This document shows positions 37,743-55,382 of a DNA stretch of 64,000 bases, in pieces. Location of the stretch: contig NC_089184.1 in the NCBI RefSeq assembly GCF_947507565.1, forward strand, positions 1,736,001 to 1,800,000, in the 5' to 3' direction. The notes beneath the pieces are model-generated. The model did no database searches and was not told the origin of the DNA. It saw only the letters and a list, made by a program, of their open reading frames with translations. Source of the stretch: Oscarella lobularis (Eukaryota; Porifera; Homoscleromorpha; Homosclerophorida; Oscarellidae). The position numbers and the translations under genes were made by a program. Position 1 is the stretch's first letter, and every line of letters starts with the position of its first letter.

Positions 37743-40700
37743 ATGAATCGACGTCGTCACGGTGTCGTGTCGTGTAGTTGCTTCAAAAAAACCCTGCTAT
37801 ACAGGTTAGAAAAGTATCAGCGAATTTTTCCTGTAAATAAAGTTGGTAGAAAGCGGTCAAGTTCCGGGTTTCGATCTAGCCCGGATAGAGACGAAATGGC
37901 TCGAAAGAAAACCAGATTCGACATCGAAGACGTCGAAGACGACACCTATTCATTAGAAGAAACCATGGGCATTTCGTTGGCACTCAAAGAGTCGGAAAGA
38001 GGGCTCCATTCGGACGCGAATTCGCCCTCGAAGACGATCGCGTCTCGATTTAGCGCGATGACGCCCGAAAAGACGTCGCCGGGCACGCCGGAAAGCGACA
38101 TAGGCAGTCTGTCGTACACGAAAACAGCAGAAGCCGTTCCCATGACTCTCCTGTATCGCCAGGACTCGGCTCAACGCGGCGCCGAGTTGCCGCGTCGACC
38201 GACGCTAAAAGATCTTCACGATCCGATTCAAGTAAACGGAGATTGAACTCGTAGCTTTCTTTAGGAGGGAGAGTCACCGGCACCTATTAGATAATCGACG
38301 AAAATGGAATTGAAGAGCGAGTCGAAGAGGAACGGGTATCGCCTGAGAGATCGGCTGGCGAAAAGAAGGAAGTCAAATTTGGATGGATGTCTGGCGTTTT
38401 GGTGTGTAATAAGGCCCGTTCACACCACTAGAAGCTTTCTATATGATGAGAATGATAGACTTACAATGATGTGTTTTTTTTATAGATTAGATGTCTTTTG
38501 AATATCTGGGGCGTCATCATGTTTCTTCGTCTCACATGGGTTGTAGGTCAGGCCGGAATTGGTATGTTTGCATCTACAGTGTAGTCTACCTTTTGCGAGG
38601 ATTCTACTATAGGAATGACCGTTTTAATTATTGCCTTGTCTGCTATTGTGACGACGATCACGACTCTCTCCATGTCAGCAATTTGCACCAATGGAGAAGT
38701 CAAAGGAGGTGGAGCTTACTATTTAATATCACGTAGCCTTGGTCCGGAATTTGGTACCACAAAAGACCTTGTTTTCAGTCTAAAAAAATTGACGAGGTCT
38801 TGTGTAGGAGGCGCTATTGGGATTGTCTTTTCGATAGCCAATGCTGTGGGCGTCGCACTCTACGTCGTCGGATTCTCGGAGACGGTTCGAGATCTCATCA
38901 AAGTATAAATTCAAAAAGATAGTTGAATATTGTATCTATTAATTAATTAATTAATTAATTAATTAATTAATATAGGACACAACTGGAGGTTTGATGACTG
39001 ACGAAGAGAACGACGTTCGGATCATTGGCTGCATCACTGTCGCTCTCTTGCTCGGCATCGCTCTCGTTGGACTCGATTGGGAAGCTAGGGTAGGAGAAGT
39101 CTAGAAACTGCTACAGTAAAAAAGAACCCGTTTACACTAGAGGCTTTAGACGAGTACTACTTATCTCTTGCAATTTCACTGGTGAAATTACAGGATATCT
39201 ATCATGAGCCTAGTTCTATAATAAACACGCTAATCTAGACTGTTGTTTAGGCTCAGTTGATACTTCTCGGCATTCTCCTCTTGGCCGTGGCAAATTTTGT
39301 CGTGGGAACGTTTATAGGGCCAAAAAATTTGCGAGAAGAAACAGAAGGTTTTTTGGGCTACAAAGGTACCTACCCTACTCGCACTACCACCGAACGAATG
39401 CGCATATCTATTCCTTTTCTTCTAAAAGCCGACATCTATTTTGAGAACTGGTATCCCGTTTTTCAAGGCGAAACCTTCTTTTCGGTTTTCGCCATCTTTT
39501 TTCCAGCAGCGACAGGAATATTGGCCGGAGCGAATCTGTCAGGAGACCTCAAAGTAAGCAGTAGAAGAATCCCGATGGAATCGCTATCATTTTCTTTTTC
39601 TCCAAGGATCCTTCGAAGGCCATACCAAAGGGAACTCTCTGGTCAATAGCGATAAGCAGCATTGTCTATATCGGAATGGCTTGGATGGCTGGCTCGTGTG
39701 CCATTCGAGAGGCAACGGGCCCTCTGACCGAATTGGCCGCCAATTCGTCGAATTGCTCGCTGAGCGACATCGAATGCATAGTCGATCACGTGGAAGGTAA
39801 ACTTGGACGAGGATACTACTTGAATTGCACGGGACGAGATTGCGAATACGGTCTATTGAATTCGTATCAGGTATAAGAAGAAGCACGCGTGAGGTGTTAA
39901 CCATAATAGCACTGTAGATTATGAATACGATGTCAGGGGTGGGACCAATTATTATTGCCGGTATGTTGATCGAAGAAAAAACGCGCCCTGCAAAATTTTA
40001 TCAGAAGCGCGTCTTAGGCGTGTTTTCAGCGACCCTTTCGTCCGCTCTGGCGAGTCTCGTTAGTGCACCCAAGGTCTTTCAGGTCAGGGTGAACCATCGA
40101 ATAAATATTTGTTTCCAATAGACGTGTCTGTCTGTCTGTGTGCGTAGGCCGTCAGCAAGGATAAAATATTTCCTTACATACATTTCTTCGCCAAAGCGGG
40201 CGGTCGATCTGGCACGGAGCCGGTGAGAGGATACCTTCTCACCTTCGTCGTCGCAATTGCGTTCGTTCTTATTGGTATGTATCGACCAGAGTTAGCGGCG
40301 CAGTGGAAACGCAATTTTTTTCGTTTGCAGGAAAATTGGACGCTATTGCTCCTATAATATCCAATTTTTTTCTAATGTCGTACGCTTTGATAAATTTCTC
40401 ATGTTTCAACGCTTCTCTAGCCCAATCACCAGGAAAGAGGATATCGTGTTGTTGTTTTTTTTGGATGCCAAATCATAACGTTGTCTTATTAGGTTGGCGT
40501 CCTGGATTCAAGTACTACAACATGTGGGTGGCGCTCATTGGATCGCTTCTCTGCCTCGCAATAATGTTCGTAATGAATTGGTGGACGGCTCTGCTGACGA
40601 TCGTTGTCGTCGCCGGCCTAGTTTCGTACGTCGTTTACAAAAAGCCGAGTAAGTCGAGAAAATTAGGAGGCGTCGTCTAGCAATGAGTCGTTCTCGTTCT

Positions 40701-41722
40701 CCAGACGTCAATTGGGGCTCTTCTAGTTCGGCTTTACTTTATATCGGTTCGCTCAAGTCTTTGTTTAAATTGCAGGAGACCGAGGATCACGTCAAAAATT
40801 TTAGGTGGGATATAACGGATGCAGTGGGTTTTACTGTTTTTTTTTCCGCGTGTACAGACCTCAGCTTTTGGTTTTGACCGGCTTACCTTCGTTGAGACCC
40901 GGTCTCGTACATTTTGCGTCGCAGATGTGTCACAATGTTGGGGCAGTTATTTGTGGTCAAGTGATATTGGTATCTAGATTGTGCGACGCGGGGTTTTTCT
41001 ATCTCTTACGTCCTGGATATACTTTAGGGCAAGTTTGAGGATAATAGAACGGTTAGAGAGGCATCTAGGCGAGATACGTTTATTAAAACTGCGAAAGTAA
41101 GGGGGCCCCCCTTCTAAATTTATTGACATTTTCTGAGATGTTTTCCTAAGATCAAAGCCTTTCATACCATCGTCACAGCTCCAAGTCTTCGACAAGGAGC
41201 AGACAATCTGATGGAGGTGTAGGAGTATGAAACATCTAATGTCATAAGTTTAGACACTGCTTAGGCATCGGGTCTCGGAAAAATTAAGCCAAACACTGTG
41301 CTGATTGGCTACAAGACTGACTGGAAATCATCGTCAGCAGAAGACATTGAAGCTTACGTCAATATCATTCAGTACGAATAATAGCACTTGAGCGTTGTGA
41401 TAGTCAACCTAATTTTTCTTCAGTGACGCCTTTGATCTCAACTACGGTGTCGCAATTCTGCGAGTAGCTGGGGGTTTCTACTGGAGAAAAACAGCTCCAG
41501 TGCAGTTGGCAGGTAACTAGCCTACGTTGGGGCATACATTCATTCATTCATTAACCTGTATTTAGAAATGACGGATGCCGGCACTCTTCCCGTTAACTCA
41601 CCTGGAACAATTCGCCACGGCAGTGATTGGTTGGGAAGTGAGCTAAAAGCGACGCTGGAAAGCGAACGGCGACCGTCCGGCACTCGATTTGTGGTTGGGG
41701 ACGAGGAAGAGAAGGAGGAGGA

Positions 41723-41753
<31 letters not shown>

Positions 41754-42602
41754 GACAGGACCGCACCGCCAAGCAAGACTCCCTCTCAGTCAGATCTACT
41801 GCATGGGCACGACATCGAGTTACTATCTCGCACCTACTTCAATCGATCTCAGAGAGGAACGATTGACGTTTGGTGGCTTTACGACGACGGGGGACTGACC
41901 GTTCTGTTGCCCCATTTACTGTCTCTCAATTCCCATTGGCGTAAATGTAAACTTAGAGTGCTCACTCCTGAAAGTTCGAAGAAAATCACCGGAGACAAAC
42001 TTCGGTATGCAAATCAGAGTGAATGACAGAAATAGCGGGAAATATTATTTCTAGAATGACGTCATTGTTGCGGAAATTTCGAATCGATTTCTCCAACGTC
42101 GTTATTGTGGACGGATCAAAGAGCACGCCGTCTCATGGCAGGTATCACGTGCCGTTTTACTTTCACTTTTCATCGTTACGACATGTGACCGATTCTTTTC
42201 GCGAAGCGTCGACGATTTCAAGACTCATCTCGGCGAGGAGCCGTTTCCCTCGGAGAATCCGCTCAAAGACAAGGTATTTACGTATTTGCTATGCAAGAAT
42301 GAAAATGACCTTTCCTCGACGCTTCCTCATTCTAGACCTTACGTCACATCCGTTTGGGAGAACTCCTACGGCGATATTCATCGCAAGCCCGCCTCATAGT
42401 CATGTCAGTGACAAGAGACCGGTCATAAATATAACGTTCAGCTTTTTTTCCCCCGCCTTCATATAGGACGCTGCCAATACCGCGAAAACACTTCTGCACG
42501 CCTCGCATCTATATGAGTTGGCTCGAAACGTTGACAGCCGATCTACCACCCATACTTCTAGTACGAGGCAACCACGAGAACGTGCTGACACTGTATTCCT
42601 AA
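37743..42602 (+). CDS. SLC12A: Cation-chloride cotransporter, NKCC/NCC type
   Basis: Start is ATG 37743 or, more likely, ATG 37896 ([20 protein letters not shown]). RFDI fits the R/K-F-x-V/I docking motif for SPAK/OSR1 kinases. Twelve-helix core motifs include [40 protein letters not shown] with [75 protein letters not shown] and [12 protein letters not shown]. An extracellular loop holds NSS and NCT glycosylation sites. The C-terminal domain has [13 protein letters not shown], an acidic Glu run (near 41700), [20 protein letters not shown] and ends [20 protein letters not shown], the typical SLC12A1-3 end. It moves Cl- with Na+ and possibly K+ to set cell volume. Whether K+ is carried is not readable here. 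Confidence 0.92.
38938..38971. repeat. (TTAA)n tract in an SLC12 intron
   Basis: About eight tandem TTAA/AATT units. Shorter TTAATTAA runs recur in other introns of the window (for example near 22131, 45479, 62521 and 63712). Confidence 0.9.
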
Positions 42603-42887
42603 GGGACGGGAGGACACTTCGAAAGACGTAGTGAGAGACAAGCTGTCGTGCATTCAAACCAGTTATATTTATGATATAGGCAAGAACGCAAGACCCATTT
42701 TTTTTCATGAGATCAACCTAGACTGTACAAACAAATATACGCCTACTACAACAGACAAATCGTTCGTCCCAAAGTACGAGAAAAACTAGCTAGCGAGAGA
42801 GAGAGAAAGAAAGAGAAAAAAACCGCCTATATCGCCTCGGAGACAGTTTTTTCCTCTTCGTTTTTCGGGTGGGCGTGTCGGGGAGGG

Positions 42888-43469
<582 letters not shown>

Positions 43470-43533
43470 TCACGTTATCCGTAGTGAAGTTTTTTGGACC
43501 ACTGCGCAGACACGCCGTCGTGCGAGAGAAAAG

Positions 43534-50400
<6,867 letters not shown>

Positions 50401-50456
50401 TATGACGAGGTAGCTTTTATAACTGCAAGAAGAAGTGATACAAGTAAGTCCTTTTT

Positions 50457-50656
50457 NNNNNNNNNNNNNNNNNNNNNNNNNNNNNNNNNNNNNNNNNNNN
50501 NNNNNNNNNNNNNNNNNNNNNNNNNNNNNNNNNNNNNNNNNNNNNNNNNNNNNNNNNNNNNNNNNNNNNNNNNNNNNNNNNNNNNNNNNNNNNNNNNNNN
50601 NNNNNNNNNNNNNNNNNNNNNNNNNNNNNNNNNNNNNNNNNNNNNNNNNNNNNNNN
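50457..50656. other. Assembly gap of 200 N
   Basis: Exactly 200 unresolved bases between the myosin 3' end and UBAP1. The round number suggests a placeholder. The C-terminal exons of UBAP1 probably lie here or are missing from the assembly. Confidence 0.99.
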
Positions 50657-51970
50657 ATTCTGACCTTCTCTAAATTTAACTTGTTATTGAACAAGGCAAC
50701 TTCTGCGCTATTAGCTGGGTATTTGTCTTCAATCTTGCCAATCAAGAGCAAGGCATCGAATACCTAAGCAAAAGGGAGGAGCCGTGAGAAGTGCCTTCTC
50801 CCAGTATCTTAAAGATCCCTCACGTCTTTTTCCTCGGTTCCGACCTTCTGAACTATCCGCGCTACTCGCTCCTGCGGAAATCCCATAGTCGCCGTTCTGT
50901 CCACGAACGCGCGTTGATCCGCTTTGAGCTTGCTGTACGGATTCGGCAAGACAAGACCTTCCGGTCCCCGCGAAACGAAATTGTTCTGCCTGGGAGCAGG
51001 CCGAGGCTACGACAGAAAAAGAAGGACGCGTATGATTCCGAGCAAAAGAAAAAGAAAGACTCACGGCAACCTGAGTCGGCGCGGAGGAGGCATCGACTTC
51101 ATAAGGCGGCGGCAGCAAATCATCGCCGCCCACGTTGAAAGAGTCGGCCTGCTGCTGCTGTTGGGATGGATCTTGAGGTGCAAGCGAGTCGTAGGACGGA
51201 GGCTGCTCTTGACTCGGAGCTGCTTTGGCAGCAGCGGCGGCGGCAGCCGCAAACGCGGTCGGCTAAAAGAAATTCAAATTCAATTTCAAATTTCCCCCCT
51301 CCTTTTGAATTGATTATTGGACCTTGGCTCCAGGCGGAAGTCTCGTCACTTTCGGACTATTATCTGGCCTCGGTCTCGGCTTCGGAACGGGCAGCGCGTT
51401 GGGCGTCGATCGAACGCGCGGCTTCGGCTTTGGCGGCTGTTTGACGTTACAACGACCATCGGTCGAGGAGGATTCTTCAGTTTCGACGGCGGCGCCCGCG
51501 GGCTGCAATATCTGTCGCAATTCTCCCATGTCGTCGATAGTCTGAAGAGCGACGTCCTCGAAAGGCGTCGAACTCTGATCTTCGAATTCGGCGTAATTGA
51601 TTTTCTGCTGGATCGCTTTTCGCGCGTCGTCGGATTTCCCGGACGCCGCCGTCGCCGTTCCCGTCAGTACAGTCGGTTGCAGTATCCCGTGCAAGAGACT
51701 CGACGCCGAGACGGGATTCGCTGCTGAGACGGGCTTTCCCGTCGCCGGGACATCGGAATCGGGCTGATCGGCAATTGCGGCGAGCGACGATCTTCTTCGG
51801 TCTTCCGCGCGTCGTATCACGTCTTTCTCGCGCTCGAAATTGTACGCGTAGTCTCGCGGATTAAACGACGGCGCGTTTTTGACCGATTCTGGTAAGCGTA
51901 TCTGCGCAGGGAGGAAGCGTTCGAGAATTTTTCCGAAGGGGACCCCCTCCGACGCACCTCGTCGAGACAT
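50657..51970 (-). CDS. UBAP1: Ubiquitin-associated protein 1 (ESCRT-I), 3' end cut by gap
   Basis: ATG 51970 gives MSRRGASEGVPFGKILERF, an N-terminal UMA-like box (VPFGK then YAYNFEREKDVIRRAEDR). A conserved middle element, YAEFEDQSSTPFEDVALQTI with DDMGELRQIL, parallels that of human UBAP1. Proline-rich exons follow (KPKPRVRSTP, PPSYDSL, PPPYEV), then a UBA-like region (LKADQRAFVDRTATMGFPQE with RVARIVQKVG). The last visible exon (LLLIGKIEDKYPANSAEVAL) runs into the N gap. UBAP1 is an ESCRT-I subunit that sorts ubiquitinated receptors into multivesicular bodies. PPxY and polyproline motifs may bind WW or SH3 partners. It shares a divergent promoter with a short UMA-like gene 292 bp away. Confidence 0.85.
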
Positions 51971-52262
51971 CCTCGCTTTACGTCGATCTTGACGCCGCGT
52001 AGGGCTGCAACTGAACGTGGAACGTTAACGCGAGTCCGTCGAAGCGACGTCGCTCCTAGGCCTTACCTCCTCCGTAAACGCTGGCGCTTCGGTCTATGCC
52101 TCCTCTTCTGGGATCCATAGAAGGAGAAGTCCTCTTTAAGCGAGATAGAGCTCGTGGAGTCGAGCCGAAGAGAATTTGGGGTCAATTCGCAATGAAGAAA
52201 TGGGGTGTTTCAGGAAAGTGATGTCATTTGCTAACGCGCGTGTGTACGTTTCGTGTGTTCTG

Positions 52263-52717
52263 ATGTCTTCCTATCCGATGCCTCCGACGCCTCCCCATCC
52301 CTATCAACCGCCAGATCGTCGACCGAGAGCCTACGCTGTAGACAGGCAAATTTCGGGTAGACCTAGCGCAAACGACTCGTAGACTCGGCAGAAAGTAAAT
52401 CCTCTTCTCTTTGTAGCTGTTACATCTCACGCGTTGGACGGGGTTCCGATCGAGGTCACAACGCAGCAGCGCGTCTCGCCGGTACCTAATAAAGCTCGCC
52501 AAAGAAAATCGCGTTACGAATGCGCACTCTAGGCCCTCTCTTCAGGCAACGTCAAGGCGTATCCTCCGGACGAAACGAAATACACGGTCTGCATTCATTT
52601 ACTTATTTATTTTTTAATCTACATCTTTTTTCGTTCTATTTATAGTACGACTTTACTGTGGAGAAAAGAGTCATTGCAGAGAAGGGAACAGCGAAAAATC
52701 TTGTCACCGGTGTTTGA
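52263..52717 (+). CDS. Short UMA-domain-like protein, candidate ESCRT-I accessory factor
   Basis: Four exons (52263-52356, 52417-52481, 52533-52586, 52646-52717) join in phase to 94 residues. The N-terminus is Pro-rich (MSSYPMPPTPPHPYQPPDRR). Then come SHALDGVPIEVTTQQ and, about 35 residues on, TKYTYDFTVEKRVIAEKG. The pair LDGVP(F/I) ... YDF-x-x-E is the pattern of UMA boxes in UBAP1, MVB12 and UMAD1, which bind the ESCRT-I core. No MABP domain is seen, so it is not a full MVB12. Exon 3 depends on using the CTCTAG acceptor. It is divergent from UBAP1, which has its own UMA box, and ends 214 bp before the D-glutamate cyclase start on the same strand. Confidence 0.6.
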
Positions 52718-52726
52718 TTCAATTTT

Positions 52727-52727
<1 letters not shown>

Positions 52728-52767
<40 letters not shown>
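52728..52767. repeat. (ATTG)n microsatellite
   Basis: About ten ATTG units just after the stop of the UMA-like gene. Confidence 0.95.
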
Positions 52768-52931
52768 AATTAATTAAGCAAGCGTGTGTACAGCACTGTA
52801 GTTTGTTTTGCAGCACAGTAAATTCAAATACACCTGCGCGAAGACTCTTGTAACGTCATACATGTACTGGTCAATCAGTCGAAGATCTCTGAGATCACGT
52901 GCACACTTAGCACCCGTACACTACAGTTCGC

Positions 52932-55292
52932 ATGTCGGTCGATTCTTTATCACCGAGCGGCTATCGTGCTCGCTTTCGATCAGGAAAAGACTCGGGACGA
53001 CCGACATCGGGTATCTGCCCGGGTCACGTGCAAGCAAACGTAGTGGTGGTCCACCGAAAGCTCGCCGACGATTTTTCGCACTTCTGCAAGCAAAACAGCG
53101 CTCCGCTTCCAGTTCTTTATCAAAGCAAAACGGGAGAAGTCGGATGCTCGCTTGCCGCAGAGAGCGATATACGGTGTGAAAAAAAGACCCGTAGCCTAAT
53201 TGCTAATAATTTTAATTTGAGTGCTCCTCTCTTTATAGTACGGATCTCACCCAATACAGCATTATTCGAGATGGGGCGCTGTGCAACGAACGACCGTCGT
53301 CTCTTCTCGATCAGAAATGGGATGATCTTGTCACCTTCTATCTCGGCTGCAGCTTCAGTTTTGAGGAGTCTTTTGCCCGTCACGGCATTCCCGTGCGAAA
53401 TGTCGAGCAAAAGAGAAACGTGGCTATGTACGTCACGTCGATCGAATGCCAATCGGCTGGCCCCTTTTGTACCAATCTCGTTGTCAGCATGCGTCCCATA
53501 CCTCGCGATCTCGTCCCTTTGGCGGTGGACGCGACTCGGGGTCTTGCGTTGGCTCACGGAGCTCCAATTCACATAGGGGATCCGAGTCAAATCGGCATCA
53601 AAGATATAGACAAGCCGGATTTTGGAGATAGCACTAGTTTTCAGCCTGAAGACGTTCCCGTGTTCTGGGCCTGTGGTGTCACAGGCATCAAAGCCGTTCA
53701 ATCCAAAGGTTAGTAGCACTGAGAATAGGTGGGACCTTAGTATAATTTTTGACCTACTTGTTGCCTGCAACTTGTTGCGGCACTTGCGGTTCAGGCGCAT
53801 GTAACACTCGTGCATAAAAAGTAGAGTTGACGGGAACGCCCATTTTTGACCTGCAAGTGTCTGCAACTCGTTGCGCGCGAGCGGTGCTTGCGGTTCAGGC
53901 GCATGTAACCCACACGTGCATAAAAAGTAGAGTTGACGGGAACGCCCATATATACTCCCTACGGCACCGTTGACGGAGTATATACTCTCTACGGCACAGT
54001 TGACGGAATTTTATGCTCTCTACGGCACAGTCGACGGAATTTTGACCTACTAATTTATCAGAAATGCACAGCTGCTAAGTATATAGAGGGCACGACGTTT
54101 AGTCCCTGATGTGCTGCTGTCTTAGGCGTTGACTTGGCCTTTGCTCACTCACCCGGCTGCATGTTCGTGTGCGACCTCAAGAGCGATGCTGTCGAATCGA
54201 AAGGCCTCCCGCCCGTTCGCGTCGTTCAAATCAGTTCCGCGACGCGTCCCTACGTTGCTAGCCTGGTCACCGAACGCATCGCTTCGGCTATCGACGCCGT
54301 CGAGCGGAGCGTCATCAGCGGAGTCTGGCGAAAAGGCGTCGAGCAATTGGGCGAACTCGGTCGCGGTTCGTTGCTCAAGGCAGCGCTGAGTCTGTCGCAT
54401 TCGGATCGCGTCGCCGTCACGACGGGATTTCCGTGCGTCCAGTCGCACGATCCGCCGGACGAGACGGACGGTCCTTCGGGCCTTCTCGCCATCGCGAGGG
54501 CGCTGCTCGCCTGCGGCAAAACGGTTTCCGTTATATTGGATAGGAAGAATCGCTTCCTAGTTCGCGTCGTCGAGACGGCGTTGCGCGAGTTCGTCTCCGA
54601 CAGAGTGCAGGTTATTTCGTATTCGTCCGAGGATAATGCCCAAAGTTTCATTAGCACGCATCGCTTTGATCATCTCGTTGCTATCGAGAGATCGGGTAAG
54701 AACGTCGACGGTCGAAATCTGACTATGACGGCTCGAGACGTGACTCATCTACTCGATCCTATTGATGAGTTATTCGAAGTCGCTCCTCGAATGGGCGTGA
54801 AGACGATTTGCATCGGCGACGGCGGCAACGAATTGGGTTTCGGGCAATTGAGAGATGCCGTCGCCAGGTTTGTCGATTTCGGTGCTCAAATTGCCTGCTG
54901 CGTTCCCTCAGATTTCCTCGTCGTGTGCGGAGTGTCCAATTGGGGTGGCTACGCTATTGCCGGTGCGCTGTATCTTCTGCGACAGTGCCCGGTTCATTTG
55001 AGATACGTGCTGAAGGGAATATGCGAGGAAAATGTTCGGTCAGGGCTGACATCAGCGCAGATGATGCCGTCTGTTGACTTGGTAAGCAAGGAGGCGCAAA
55101 GCGTTTGATCCATTGATCAGAAGTGGGTACGGTACGTAGGAGCGGAGAGTGCTGGAGTATTTCACGTCTGCTGGGTTGCACGACGGCATTGATCCTAACC
55201 TAGCGATGTCTGTTGATGGCAGAAAATTCAACGATGAGCACGCGGAAAAACTGCGTGAGATCTTGCATTGCTGCTCACTCATAGAGATGTGA
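52932..55292 (+). CDS. DGLUCY: D-glutamate cyclase, mitochondrial type
   Basis: ATG 52932 opens MSVDSLSPSGYRARFRSGKD. The N-terminal DUF1445 hydro-lyase-like domain has GICPGHVQANVVVV, TDLTQYSIIRDG, FYLGCSFSFEESFARHGIPV, RNVEQKRNVAMYVTSIECQS, AGPFCTNLVVSMRPIP and GAPIHIGDPSQIGIKDI. The C-terminal DUF4392 domain has HSDRVAVTTGFPC, DETDGPSGLLAIARALLACG, ICIGDGGNELGFGQL and SNWGGYAIAGALYLL. Exons join with consistent phase, ending ILHCCSLIEM at TGA 55292. In mammals DGLUCY converts D-glutamate to 5-oxo-D-proline in mitochondria. A presequence is not obvious here. An intron at 53709-54125 holds tandem repeats. The stop is about 90 bp from the convergent AFG2A stop. Confidence 0.9.
53745..54056. 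repeat. Two tandem-repeat families in a DGLUCY intron
   Basis: A unit of about 100 bp (TTTTTGACCT ... TTGCGGTTCAGGCGCATGTA ... AAAAAGTAGAGTTGACGGGA) occurs twice from about 53745 to 53950. It is followed by three copies of about 32 bp built on CTCTCTACGGCACAGTTGAC. Confidence 0.85.
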
Positions 55293-55382
55293 CGTATAGC
55301 GAATGTTTGCTGGTAGTAAAAAAGGAAGAGCAAGTGTTGAACCAACGAATTTCAACTCAGAATTATTTATTTAATTATTCTT

